Assembly (NCBI GenBank): GCA_902538085.1
Contig: CACBDV010000001.1
Coordinates: 169,766-233,765 of the forward strand
DNA from: an uncultured Alphaproteobacteria bacterium
GTDB taxonomy: Bacteria; Pseudomonadota; Alphaproteobacteria; HIMB59
DNA: 64,000 nt
Direction of reading: 5' to 3'
The notes beneath the pieces are model-generated. The model was not told where the DNA came from, searched no databases, and saw only the letters and a list, made by a program, of their open reading frames with translations. Positions 34,179 to 43,142 of the stretch are shown piece after piece (positions within the stretch are counted from its first letter, which is position 1; each line of letters starts with the position of its first letter). The position numbers and the translations under genes are program-made.

Positions 34179-35162
34179 TTATTCTCCTTTTAGTTTTTTT
34201 ATAACCTCATTTACAATTAGTTCCACTGAGGGAATTGTATTATCTTCGAGTATATCGGCACTTGGTAAAGGTACATGTGGTGTAGTTACTCTAGTGACAG
34301 GGCCTTTTAAATTTATAAAACAATGTTCTGAGATTAAAGATGATATTTCCGCTCCCCATCCACAAAGTCTTGGATTTTCTTCTACTGTCAAGACATGACC
34401 AGTCTCGATTACAGATTTTTTTATTGTTTGTAAATCTAATGGCACTAGAGATCTCAGATCGATTACCTTTGCATTAATATCGTGTTTATCTTTCAAAATT
34501 AATGCAGCCTCTTTTGCTCTTTGTGCCATTAAAGCTAAGCCAATAATAGTAATATCTTTTCCCTCGTGAAGCGTATTAGCCTCCCCGATAGGAATGGATA
34601 TATCAGTTTGTTCAATTTCTTCTTTAAATGCATAAAGTGATTTATGCTCATAAAATATAACTGGATCAGGGTCCTTTACAGCACTATCCATCAAACCTAA
34701 CACGTCACTAGGGCAACTTGGTGCGACTACTTTTAAACCTGGTATCATCATAGACCAATTTTCTAAACTTTGAGAATGTTGTGCACCAAATTTTGAGCCT
34801 CCACCATTTGCAGTCCTAATGACCAATGGAATGTTGATTTGTCCATCTGACATATATCTAGTTTTAGCAATTTGATTTGCCACAATATCCCAACAAACAG
34901 CTAAAAAATCTGAAAACATTATTTCTGCTATTGGTCTTAAGCCTGTCATTGCTGCGCCCATAGCTGCACCTAAAATCGCCTGTTCTGAAATTGGTGCATC
35001 CATGACTCTCTCTTTTCCAAACTCCTCTAAAAGACCAACCGTAGCTTTAAATACTCCACCCGCAGCACCTACGTCTTCACCAATAAAAAAAACTTTTTGA
35101 TCTTTTCTCATGGATTGAGCTATAGCAAGTGAAACACTTGCTCTGTATGTTAATTGTGCCAC
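34179..35162 (-). CDS. TPP-dependent dehydrogenase E1 component, beta subunit
   Basis: A 327-residue protein of the transketolase-like E1beta family (pyruvate, acetoin or branched-chain 2-oxo acid). It has FIGEDVGAAGGVFKAT, the MDAPISEQAILGAAMGAAM segment with the TPP-activating Glu, and C-terminal VTVEENPRLCGWGAEISSLI. The start overlaps the E1alpha gene by 13 bases. It may work on acetoin, a 2-oxo acid or a hydroxyketone from the inositol route; the sequence does not decide. Confidence 0.92.
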   Translation of the reverse strand: MAQLTYRASVSLAIAQSMRKDQKVFFIGEDVGAAGGVFKATVGLLEEFGKERVMDAPISEQAILGAAMGAAMTGLRPIAEIMFSDFLAVCWDIVANQIAKTRYMSDGQINIPLVIRTANGGGSKFGAQHSQSLENWSMMIPGLKVVAPSCPSDVLGLMDSAVKDPDPVIFYEHKSLYAFKEEIEQTDISIPIGEANTLHEGKDITIIGLALMAQRAKEAALILKDKHDINAKVIDLRSLVPLDLQTIKKSVIETGHVLTVEENPRLCGWGAEISSLISEHCFINLKGPVTRVTTPHVPLPSADILEDNTIPSVELIVNEVIKKLKGE

Positions 35163-36154
35163 TCAGAACCTCCATTAGCCCATACATCAGTATATATTTC
35201 TTTAATTTCTGGAATTGGAGAAGCCATGGAAATTTCAGTTGCTTTTTCAACTTGATCTTTAATTTTCTCCTCAATTTCACAAATTATTTTTTCATTGACA
35301 TTAAAATCTAATAACTTTGCTCTGTAATTTTTTATTGGGTCTTTGTTTTCCATCCAATCTTTTACTTCCTCATCAGGTCTGTACTTACCTGGGTCAGCTC
35401 TTGAATGCCCACTATGTCGATAAGTCTTGGCTTCAATTAAACTTGGACCTTTACCCTCTCTCGCTTTTGAAATAGCTTTTTCTGCTGTTCTTAGCATTTC
35501 ATCAGCATCATTTCCGTCCACAATAATTTTATCTAAATCGTATGCACCTGCTCTATCAGCAGCTGGGTGCTCAACAGCAGTAACTTCATGAATTGGTGTA
35601 TATTCCATATATAAATTATTTTCACAAACAAACACTATGGGTAAATTCCATATTTTTGCCATGTTCAACGCCTCATGGAATGCTCCGATATTCGTAGTAC
35701 CGTCTCCAAAAAAGCAAACGCTTACCTCATTTGTTTTATTATATTTTGATGCTAAAGCAGTCCCATTAGCAATAGTTAAATGAGCACCTATAATAGCATA
35801 TGAACCCATAACTCCTTTATCTACATCTGTAAGATGCATGGATCCTCCTTTACCTTTCATCAAGCCACACTGTCTACCCATTAATTCTCCTAAAACTCCT
35901 TCGATTGAGGATCCTCTTGCGAGTGTATGTGCGTGCCCACGGTATGTGCAAAATGTATAATCGCCTTGTTTCAAGGCGACTCCAAAGGCACCTGCAATAG
36001 CTTCCTGACCCAGAGCTAAATGGCTAGTACCTTTGATAAGATTTTGAAGAAAAAGATCATATGCTTTTTTTTCGACTAACCTTAATTTCAGCATCATTTC
36101 CCATAATTGAAGTCTTTTCTCTTCTCCTATATCATCATTTAATTTATCTACCAT
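35150..36154 (-). CDS. TPP-dependent dehydrogenase E1 component, alpha subunit
   Basis: A 334-residue TPP-binding subunit with TSHLALGQEAIAGAFGVALK, YRGHAHTLARG, the Gly-rich GLMKGKGGSMHL and the TPP/Mg motif FFGDGTTNIGAFHEALNMAK...ENN. YRHSGHSRADPGKYRPDEE is the regulatory-loop region of pyruvate/acetoin dehydrogenase E1alpha. It overlaps the M24-fold gene by one base and the E1beta gene by 13. Acetoin dehydrogenase E1 subunits are closest in general look, but I cannot separate them from pyruvate dehydrogenase E1 without a search. Confidence 0.92.
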   Translation of the reverse strand: MVDKLNDDIGEEKRLQLWEMMLKLRLVEKKAYDLFLQNLIKGTSHLALGQEAIAGAFGVALKQGDYTFCTYRGHAHTLARGSSIEGVLGELMGRQCGLMKGKGGSMHLTDVDKGVMGSYAIIGAHLTIANGTALASKYNKTNEVSVCFFGDGTTNIGAFHEALNMAKIWNLPIVFVCENNLYMEYTPIHEVTAVEHPAADRAGAYDLDKIIVDGNDADEMLRTAEKAISKAREGKGPSLIEAKTYRHSGHSRADPGKYRPDEEVKDWMENKDPIKNYRAKLLDFNVNEKIICEIEEKIKDQVEKATEISMASPIPEIKEIYTDVWANGGSEWHN

Positions 36155-37443
36155 TAATATTTATTAGCAATAGGTAGATCTTCAGCAGGGAACAAGGAAA
36201 TTACTTGGCATCCTTTATCAGTAACAATCAATTCTTCTTCAATTCGCGCAGCAGAATAACCATCTTTTGCAGGACAATAGGTTTCAAGAGCAAAAACCAT
36301 TCCTTCTTTAATTTCATCAGGTGAGTCCATTGAAACCAATCTACTGATTATTGGTCTTTCATGAATTGCTAAACCTAAACCATGTCCAAACTGTAATGCG
36401 AATGCTGACATTTCATTTGCAAAACCAAATTCCTCAGCCTTCGGCCATACTGATGCAATTTTATCTGTAGATACTCCAGGTTTTACAAGTTCAATGGCTT
36501 TGTCTAGCCACTCTCGACACTGCTTATAGGCATCATTTTGAGAGTCTGATGCTCTTCCAATATTGAAGGTTCTATAATAACAGGTCCTGTAGCCCATATA
36601 AGATTGAAGTATGTCAAAGAAAGCTTGATCACCAGGTCTAAAAATTCTATCTGTAAAATTATGTGGATGCGGATTACATCTTTCACCTGAAATAGCATTT
36701 ATTGCCTCGACATCATCTGAACCAAGTTCGTATAAAAGCTTATTTGCATTAGCAACTATTTGAGCTTCACTAACGCCTGGCTTCATAGTCTCATAAATTT
36801 GGTGATAAGTTGCATCAACCATCGATGCAGCCTGGTTTAATAACATTAGCTCATCTCTTGATTTTATTTCCCTGGCTTCGAGAAGAATTTGCTGTCCATC
36901 AATTATCTCTAGACCCTCTGCTTGAAGAGCAAACATCATTGCTGGTTCAACAAGATCCACACCTACGGGTTCATTTGCCACTCCCTTCTCATTTAACATT
37001 GATTTTATTTCTTTTGCGGCATTTTTCATTAATCCTGCATCAGGATGAACTGTGCCCCTTAAGCCTACCATCCCTGCCTTCCAATTTTCTTTTGGAAGCC
37101 AAGGCGAAAATAATTGGTGATGTTTAGCCGCTGAACCGAAATCCCACAGCACAGGATCATGGTCTTGAGCTAATAAGGAATATCTACATATTTTGTCTCT
37201 TGACCACTCTCCAATAACTGTGCTTGTGAGATATCGGATGTTGTTGTTATCAAAACAAAGGAGTGAACCGGCTTTTGAATTTTTTAGAGCCTCTCTGGCT
37301 CTTCCTAGTCGATATTTGTGAAGTCTAGGAAAATTAATTCTCTCTTCATAATCTACATTTGTCCTTCCATGAGAAGGTACTCTTCTATGCCAATCGTAAT
37401 TTGGATTAATATCTTCGGGTTTTATGATTGAAGGTTCACTCAT
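36154..37443 (-). CDS. M24 (creatinase/aminopeptidase/DddP-fold) protein with altered metal site
   Basis: A 429-residue protein with the N-terminal creatinase-like domain (SLLCFDNNNIRYLTST) and C-terminal pita-bread fold. The expected metal ligands are Asp in QAFFDILQSY, then a second Asp that here is Cys in GYRTCYYRTFNIG, His in FGHGLGLAIHERP, Glu in FALETYCP and Glu in RIEEELIVTDKG. By eye it is related to DddP-type and creatinase-type members of M24 rather than to true prolidases. Activity could be C-N or C-S bond cleavage, such as DMSP lyase or creatinase-like reactions, or peptide hydrolysis. It overlaps E1alpha by one base and follows the SDR gene directly. Confidence 0.82.
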   Translation of the reverse strand: MSEPSIIKPEDINPNYDWHRRVPSHGRTNVDYEERINFPRLHKYRLGRAREALKNSKAGSLLCFDNNNIRYLTSTVIGEWSRDKICRYSLLAQDHDPVLWDFGSAAKHHQLFSPWLPKENWKAGMVGLRGTVHPDAGLMKNAAKEIKSMLNEKGVANEPVGVDLVEPAMMFALQAEGLEIIDGQQILLEAREIKSRDELMLLNQAASMVDATYHQIYETMKPGVSEAQIVANANKLLYELGSDDVEAINAISGERCNPHPHNFTDRIFRPGDQAFFDILQSYMGYRTCYYRTFNIGRASDSQNDAYKQCREWLDKAIELVKPGVSTDKIASVWPKAEEFGFANEMSAFALQFGHGLGLAIHERPIISRLVSMDSPDEIKEGMVFALETYCPAKDGYSAARIEEELIVTDKGCQVISLFPAEDLPIANKY

Positions 37444-38247
37444 TTATTGAATTACCATCCCTCCATCAATCATAAGTATTTGTCCTGTCATGTAATCAGA
37501 CTCACTAGACGCTAAAAATGATGCTGTGCCCACTACGTCTTCAGGATAGGAATACCTCTTCATCAAAATCATATTCTCTGCAATTGAGTCCATTGACTCT
37601 CCGGGTTTGTCAAATTTTCCAATTGCAACTAAATCTTTATCTAATTGCTCCCATAGCTCTGTTCTAACTACGCCAGGGCCATATCCATTAACGGTAATGC
37701 CATGCTCAACTAAACTTTTTGCACCACCTTTTATTAGAGCAGCTATGGCATGTTTGCTCATTCCATAAACCACAACATCATCAAAAGTTTCTCTGGATAA
37801 AATAGAAGCTACATGAATAATTTTGTAAGGTTCTTTTTTTTTACCTTGTTTAATCATTTGTCGGGCTTGTTCTTGCATACCTAAAAGAGCACCTCGAACA
37901 TTTATATCCATAATAAAATCATAATTTTCCTCAGTAATATCCATGAAGAAGAGTGGTTTGTTTACTCCAGCATTATTTATAGAAACATTTAGACTACCAA
38001 AATTTTCAACTGTTGCTTTTACAGCAGCTACGTGATCTTCACGATTTCGCACGTCTACTTTACATGAAATAGCCTCACCTCCAGCTGACCTAATTCTCTC
38101 CTCAACCTCTTTACAACCGTCAAGGTTGACATCTGTTAGACAAATTTTGGCTCCTTGGGCAGCAAAGTGCTCTCCTACCGCAGCGCCCATACCCTGAGCA
38201 GCGCCTGTAATAAGGACATTTTTTCCCTTTAGTCTCTCTTTATCCAT
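37444..38247 (-). CDS. Short-chain dehydrogenase/reductase
   Basis: A 267-residue classical SDR with the cofactor motif GAAQGMGAAVGEHF, the NNAG motif (SINNAGVNKP), catalytic Ser in HVASILSRE and YGMSKHAIAA (Tyr-x3-Lys). DGGMVIQ forms the C-terminus. It oxidises or reduces an alcohol or ketone with NAD(P). It is the first gene of the minus-strand catabolic operon that runs to iolJ and galM, and an inverted repeat for that operon lies at 38301-38317. A polyol or inosose substrate is likely from context. Confidence 0.9.
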   Translation of the reverse strand: MDKERLKGKNVLITGAAQGMGAAVGEHFAAQGAKICLTDVNLDGCKEVEERIRSAGGEAISCKVDVRNREDHVAAVKATVENFGSLNVSINNAGVNKPLFFMDITEENYDFIMDINVRGALLGMQEQARQMIKQGKKKEPYKIIHVASILSRETFDDVVVYGMSKHAIAALIKGGAKSLVEHGITVNGYGPGVVRTELWEQLDKDLVAIGKFDKPGESMDSIAENMILMKRYSYPEDVVGTASFLASSESDYMTGQILMIDGGMVIQ

Positions 38248-38300
38248 AAATTCCCTCCACCTATATTATATAATATGTAATTAAATTACTGACTTCAAAT

Positions 38301-38317
38301 ATATTCAAAATGAATAT
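38301..38317. promoter_or_regulatory. Putative operator, inositol regulon site 1
   Basis: ATATTCAAAATGAATAT is a 7-base inverted repeat around AAA. It lies 53 bases upstream of the SDR start (38247) and reaches the stop codon of the permease gene. It differs at one position from the site at 43096-43112 and shares a 13-base core with the site at 46613-46629. Its position suggests control of the SDR-to-galM operon. Confidence 0.65.
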
Positions 38318-39351
38318 TATCTACCTATAGCCGATCTCTTTTTTTCCAGCAAAGATGTTTTTCGTTCATCAATTGTGGCAAGCAGACTTTTCCTAGCTTG
38401 CCGCGAGTCAAATACCCTAGACATAGTTTGAAAAACTATAACGATAACCAAAAGCACTGATGTGAATAATTGAACAAAATGAACCTGAAGTGCATAAAAT
38501 ACGAGACCAGTATTCAAAAAATTAACTGTTAAGGCTCCGATAGCTGCTCCTAAAACACCACCCTTTCCTCCTAGTATGCTCACACCTCCAACAAAAGCTG
38601 CAACAGTTCCTGCTAAAAGAAGGTATTGTAGTCCTAAACCTTGAGCCGTTCCTGATTTCAAACCAATTACAGTTCCAGCAAAACCGGCACAAAAACCTGA
38701 CAGCGCGAAGGCTATAATCATTGGGCGTCTTAAAGGTATACCCGCAGTGAGTGCTTCTTTTCTTGCTCCACCAATCGCATATATTTCCCTTCCATATTTT
38801 GTGTAACGCATAAAAATTCCTACGCAAATGAATATGAAGATGACCGTTAGACTAGCAGGAGAAAAATACATTAAAACTTTAGTAGTAATAAAATCAGGAA
38901 CTCTAAAATCTGTTAACATAACTGTTTTTTCTTCAGCAATTAGCAAAGCTACTCCTCTAAGCAGCATTAGAGTCCCAACTGTAATCACAATCGCTCTTAT
39001 TCTTATGAATGCTATAACAAAACCTTGTGTTACGCCGATTAAAGTTGAAACTGAAAGTCCTATAAGCATCGCTAATGGTGCGCCCAAGGGGTCTGTTAAT
39101 TTTACAACTATCACAGCGCATAAGGCTGCGTTAGACCCAATTGATAAATCAATTTCTCCAGCAATTATACAAATTGTTAATGCTAAACCTACAAGACCCA
39201 AGACTGCAAACCTCTCAAGAATAGCGAAACTAATATTGTGGCTAAAGAAAACTTCAATATTAATTGCAAAGAATACGTAAACACAAAATGATAATAAGAT
39301 TGCAAAAGAGAGATCTACATCTTTTGTAATCTTTTTTATAAAATTTTCCAT
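38317..39351 (-). CDS. CUT2-type ABC importer permease (inositol-linked importer)
   Basis: A 344-residue RbsC-like permease with about ten helices. The family signatures are IIAGEIDLSIGSNAALCAVI, GGVSILGGKGGVLGAAIGAL and YTKYGREIYAIGGARKEAL. It overlaps the neighbouring permease gene by one base, and the two likely form the heterodimer of one importer with the ATPase at 40388 and the binding protein at 41986. The cargo is likely an inositol or related cyclitol by neighbourhood, but could be another sugar. Confidence 0.92.
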   Translation of the reverse strand: MENFIKKITKDVDLSFAILLSFCVYVFFAINIEVFFSHNISFAILERFAVLGLVGLALTICIIAGEIDLSIGSNAALCAVIVVKLTDPLGAPLAMLIGLSVSTLIGVTQGFVIAFIRIRAIVITVGTLMLLRGVALLIAEEKTVMLTDFRVPDFITTKVLMYFSPASLTVIFIFICVGIFMRYTKYGREIYAIGGARKEALTAGIPLRRPMIIAFALSGFCAGFAGTVIGLKSGTAQGLGLQYLLLAGTVAAFVGGVSILGGKGGVLGAAIGALTVNFLNTGLVFYALQVHFVQLFTSVLLVIVIVFQTMSRVFDSRQARKSLLATIDERKTSLLEKKRSAIGR

Positions 39352-40391
39352 TATTCCTGAGCCCTACTCCCTTTAGCAAATAAACCAAAGACAATGATAC
39401 TAAACACGATCATTAAGCCCACACCAACTATTCTAGGTCCACTATTAAATCCTTGTAAAACCATCATATTATCAACCATAGCAATAAAAATTGCTCCCAA
39501 ACTAGTCCTTAAAGTAGATCCATAACCACCCATTATTGAATTTCCACCAACCATGACAGTTGCTATAACGAGTATTGTCATATCACCTGATGATCCAAAT
39601 TCTGCAGAAAAATAATTAGATTGAGCACTATCCATTTGAGCAACAAAAGCTACTGCAACAAATGCACAACAAACAGAACAGATTGTGAAAACAATTATCG
39701 CCATGGAAAAATTTTCATGGCCAGTGGCTTTTCCAGCAGCTTTGTTTGCTCCAACTAAATATACTTTCCTTCCAAAATTTGTATGTCTTAAAACTATCTC
39801 AGCTGCAATGGCAATTAAAATAAAAGACCATGTGATACTTGGAAGACCCAAAAAAGAACCAGTTCCTAACCATTCTGCATCATGAGGTCTTGTAAAGTTT
39901 ATTACAAGGTTATCACTCCACCATGCACCAATACCATATAGGATGCCTGCTCCACCTAATGTTACAACAATTGGGTTGCCTCCCATTCCAACAAAATATC
40001 CTTGTATTACTCCACTTACGACACCTACTGCTAAAGCTGCTAATAGTGAAACTAAAAAGTTTCCTGCAAGATCCGGTGATCCAAAACCAGTAGCCATACC
40101 CATAGCAAACGTAACACCACAAATTGATGCTGTTTCTTTTAATGACAATAAAAAAAAATTTCCTGATAAAGTTACAAATGTAAGTCCTATAGCCATAATG
40201 CCATATAGTGCTGCATCTCTGATAATTGCTTTAAAATTGGTTATTGTTAAATAATTTTCTGTGAAAAAAATACCATATATAAACATCACAGCAAAAAGTG
40301 ACAATAAAATAGCAAGAAGTGTGCGATCCTTATAGAATTGCAAAAACTTTGCAGAAAAAGGTAATTGATTATTTTCGATGATAGCACTCAT
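39351..40391 (-). CDS. CUT2-type ABC importer permease (inositol-linked importer)
   Basis: A 346-residue RbsC-like permease. The TLSGNFFLLSLKETASICGV stretch replaces the usual GG-x-DLSVG motif, an atypical sequence for the coupling helix region, while VMVGGNSIMGGYGSTLRTSL is conventional. The start overlaps the ATPase stop by four bases (ATGA). Having two different permeases in one importer is less common than the homodimer of RbsC; it recalls systems such as the AraH/XylH variants with split permeases. Confidence 0.9.
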   Translation of the reverse strand: MSAIIENNQLPFSAKFLQFYKDRTLLAILLSLFAVMFIYGIFFTENYLTITNFKAIIRDAALYGIMAIGLTFVTLSGNFFLLSLKETASICGVTFAMGMATGFGSPDLAGNFLVSLLAALAVGVVSGVIQGYFVGMGGNPIVVTLGGAGILYGIGAWWSDNLVINFTRPHDAEWLGTGSFLGLPSITWSFILIAIAAEIVLRHTNFGRKVYLVGANKAAGKATGHENFSMAIIVFTICSVCCAFVAVAFVAQMDSAQSNYFSAEFGSSGDMTILVIATVMVGGNSIMGGYGSTLRTSLGAIFIAMVDNMMVLQGFNSGPRIVGVGLMIVFSIIVFGLFAKGSRAQE

Positions 40392-41896
40392 AGGTTTGTC
40401 TCGTTAAATGGATCAGTAATCTCTTTAAGAATAATAGGTGTTTTAATTTTTTCTAATCGGTGTTCATCAATCATCATTCCTCTATAAAATGTAATCACCC
40501 TGTCAGGAAGATATGTGATTTCTTGGATATCAGTAGAGGCAAAAATAATTGTGATTCCTCTTGCTGCTAATTCTCTCATTCTTTGATATATCTCTGATTT
40601 AGCACCAACATCAACACCTCTTGTCGGCTCATTCACAAGCAATACATCGGGCTTGATTGAAAGCCATTTTCCTAATGCTACTTTTTGTTGATTTCCGCCA
40701 CTTAAAAGACCTGACTCATCGTGCATTCTTTTGACATCAATTAAGAACTCTTTTGCTAAATTTCTGGAATAATTATCCTCAGAACTGCCAAAGTTAAAAC
40801 CATATTTTGATATCGCACCAAGTGCTGGGGAGGTTAAATTCTCAAATATTGGACGTCCAAGAAAAAGACCATCTTTTTTTCTATCGGAGGAGCAATATGC
40901 AATTTTTTTCTTTATAGCATGACTTGGTGATTTAGGTAAAAAGGTTTCACCGTTCAAAGTGAGTGAACCTGATCTAGATTGAAGTGCACCTGCTATGGAG
41001 GCTAATACTTCACCTGCTCCACTACCAAGCTGCCCAGAGAGCCCAAGTATCTCTCCCTTGAAGGCTGAAAAACTAACCGGCTCTAGAACGCCATCAGGCC
41101 AAAGTTCTTTTACTTCTAATTTTGGATCATCACTTATATGGTCAGCTTTTGATGGGAACATATTTGCCAATTCTCTTCCAAGCATAATTTCAACTAGTTT
41201 ATTTACATCAATATCTTTAGTTTCTTGAATACCTTGACTTACTCCGTCTCTTAATATTGTTATTCTTTTTGTAATCTTAAAAATTTCGTCCAGTCTATGA
41301 CTTACATAAATTATTGATTTACCATTTGCAGCAAGACGCTCAACCATTTCTAAAATTCTTCGACTCTCTGCTTCACCTAACGCAGCTGTAGGCTCATCTA
41401 AAATTAAAATTTTTGCTTCTCTAGAAATTAGTCTAGCTACTTCTACCAAATGTTGTTCACCAACAGATAATAAATTTATTCTAGTAGTTGGGTCTACTTC
41501 AGTTAATCCAACTTCATCAAGATATGGGCGTGCCATCTTTGCCAATGTATTAAGAGTGGCAAATTTTTTTACTTTAGCTCCAGTAAGAAAAATATTTTCT
41601 GCAACTGACATATTAGGAATCAAGCTTAATTCTTGTTGAGCAATAGCAATGCCAGACTCCTCTGCTTGTGAAGGCGTTTCAAATTTTACTTCTTTACCAT
41701 TGATTTGATAGCTGCCTTTAAAACCAGGGTCAAATCCACTTATAATTTTAACAAGAGTTGATTTCCCAGCTCCATTTTCTCCAACTAGTCCCATAATTTC
41801 ACCTTCGTTTATCTCAAAATTTGCTTCTTTTAGAGCCTGTATAGCCCCAAAAGTCCTAGAAACTTTTGAAATTTTAAGAATTGGATTTGTGGACAT
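40388..41896 (-). CDS. Two-domain ABC importer ATPase (RbsA-like)
   Basis: A 502-residue ATPase. Domain 1 has Walker A GENGAGKST, signature LSVGEQHLVEVARL and Walker B ILILDEPTAALGE; domain 2 has the degenerate SGQLGSGAGEVLASI, the signature LSGGNQQKVALGKWL and VLLVNEPTRGVDVGAK. This is the normal arrangement of the family, with one intact and one degenerate site. It is separated from its binding-protein gene by a strong hairpin at 41934-41959, then co-transcribed with both permeases. Confidence 0.95.
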   Translation of the reverse strand: MSTNPILKISKVSRTFGAIQALKEANFEINEGEIMGLVGENGAGKSTLVKIISGFDPGFKGSYQINGKEVKFETPSQAEESGIAIAQQELSLIPNMSVAENIFLTGAKVKKFATLNTLAKMARPYLDEVGLTEVDPTTRINLLSVGEQHLVEVARLISREAKILILDEPTAALGEAESRRILEMVERLAANGKSIIYVSHRLDEIFKITKRITILRDGVSQGIQETKDIDVNKLVEIMLGRELANMFPSKADHISDDPKLEVKELWPDGVLEPVSFSAFKGEILGLSGQLGSGAGEVLASIAGALQSRSGSLTLNGETFLPKSPSHAIKKKIAYCSSDRKKDGLFLGRPIFENLTSPALGAISKYGFNFGSSEDNYSRNLAKEFLIDVKRMHDESGLLSGGNQQKVALGKWLSIKPDVLLVNEPTRGVDVGAKSEIYQRMRELAARGITIIFASTDIQEITYLPDRVITFYRGMMIDEHRLEKIKTPIILKEITDPFNETNL

Positions 41897-41933
41897 ATTA
41901 AAGAAGATTGTACACCTTATTTATTTATAAAAC

Positions 41934-41959
41934 ACACACAGGGATAGTTCCCTGTGTGT
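41934..41959 (-). terminator. Hairpin between binding-protein and ATPase genes
   Basis: An 11-base perfect stem (41934-41944 with 41949-41959, core ACACACAGGGA) and a four-base loop lie 26 bases after the binding-protein stop on the minus strand, followed there by GTTTTATAA. It should act as a partial terminator or RNA-protecting hairpin, giving more binding protein than ATPase and permease. Confidence 0.8.
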
Positions 41960-41985
41960 AAAAATTGTTATGAAAAGACTAAAAC

Positions 41986-43029
41986 TTAGTCCCAAGCACC
42001 TGAGCAAAGCTCGTTGATGCCATATAACTTACCATCAAAACCTCTAAGTGCTGTGAAGTCCATAGTAGCACCAGTCACTGAAGGGTTAGGTGTAAAGTTA
42101 ATGTAGTTTGCTAGCTTACCGTTCTCCATGTACTCTTTAACAAGAGCTATAGCTAATTGACCTTCATGAAGAGGTGACTGTAGAGTAGTACCAAATTGCT
42201 TTCCATCAGTAATCATCTGCTTATCACCGTTACACACGGTACCAACTGTAATGACAGCATCACTATCTACACTGCCACTTTTGCCAGTACCTGCATACCA
42301 GTCAACATTATAACCAGCTTCTTCTAAAGCCTTAATACCACCAGTTAAAATCGCATCGTCCATACCATATACAAAATGAATTCCCTGATCTTTAACTTTA
42401 GCTATTAGCTTAGCTGCTCCTTTATAACCGTTAGCCTGTCCAAATCCCTCACCGATGTCACCGATAAGATTTAAGTCAGTTCCAGCGATAGCTTGTTTGA
42501 AAGCATTTATTGATAAGCCATATCCACCGTAAGAGTGAGGATATGATAATGCAATTACATTATATCCATCTCCACCTGCAGCTTGTTTCATCTTCATAGC
42601 TTTAACCATCATCTCACCTGCGTTATAAGCGCGAAGACTATCATCTGGTCCGGCATATCCAAAGATGAATGCTTTATCTTGCTCATTAGGTAACTGATTG
42701 ATTTTTAAAACTGGTACTCCAGTTTTAGCAAGCTTTCTTAACGATCCTAAACCTGCAACAGCATCAGGTGGCCACCAAATAAATACATCAGGTAGTGCAC
42801 CACTTGACAAGTATTGTTCTACTTGTTGGTTTTGCTCTGCCTGGTTATAGTTGTTTTCAAAAACAGTAATATCATAGCCATATTGCTCTGCTGTAGCTTT
42901 AATACCTTTAACGAACGCACCAACATAAGCCTCAGATGACGCAGCATTAAAAGACACGATTTCAACTGCCTTAGCTGAACCGAAAGAAAAGCACATTAGA
43001 ACAGCTAATACCTTTATTAGTTTGTTCAT
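41986..43029 (-). CDS. Periplasmic substrate-binding protein (inositol-linked importer)
   Basis: A 347-residue exported protein. I use ATG 43029, which has AGGAGGA eight bases upstream and starts a signal peptide (MNKLIKVLAVLMCFSFGSAKA); an in-frame start at 43068 would add 13 residues before it. The mature part is a type I periplasmic binding protein (EIVSFNAASSEAYVGAFVKG, VYGMDDAILTGGIKALEEAG). Its segment LPDVFIWWPPDAVAGLGSLR is like CUT2 proteins that bind sugars or polyols. It precedes the ATPase gene, with a hairpin between. A divergent operator and regulator gene lie directly upstream. Confidence 0.9.
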   Translation of the reverse strand: MNKLIKVLAVLMCFSFGSAKAVEIVSFNAASSEAYVGAFVKGIKATAEQYGYDITVFENNYNQAEQNQQVEQYLSSGALPDVFIWWPPDAVAGLGSLRKLAKTGVPVLKINQLPNEQDKAFIFGYAGPDDSLRAYNAGEMMVKAMKMKQAAGGDGYNVIALSYPHSYGGYGLSINAFKQAIAGTDLNLIGDIGEGFGQANGYKGAAKLIAKVKDQGIHFVYGMDDAILTGGIKALEEAGYNVDWYAGTGKSGSVDSDAVITVGTVCNGDKQMITDGKQFGTTLQSPLHEGQLAIALVKEYMENGKLANYINFTPNPSVTGATMDFTALRGFDGKLYGINELCSGAWD

Positions 43030-43095
43030 ATTGATCCTCCTAAATATCCTTATATGGAAATTATCCATGATTTATTAAGAGATTTAATCTCTAAT

Positions 43096-43112
43096 ATATT
43101 CAAATTGAATAT
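43096..43112. promoter_or_regulatory. Putative operator, inositol regulon site 2
   Basis: ATATTCAAATTGAATAT is a perfect 8-base inverted repeat with a one-base centre. It sits between the divergent binding-protein gene (start 43029) and the regulator gene (start 43143), just upstream of two overlapping TATAAT boxes at 43124-43134. A regulator bound here would affect both directions, giving autoregulation and control of the importer. Confidence 0.75.
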
Positions 43113-43142
43113 TTTAATGAATTTATAATATAATACCCACAA

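Noticed and set aside
36810..37127. Leu/Pro/His-rich plus-strand frame opposite the M24-fold gene
   Set aside because: Antisense shadow with no start signal and odd composition.
38522..38827. Arg/Cys-rich frame inside the permease gene
   Set aside because: Shadow of the permease in another frame; composition unlike any gene here.
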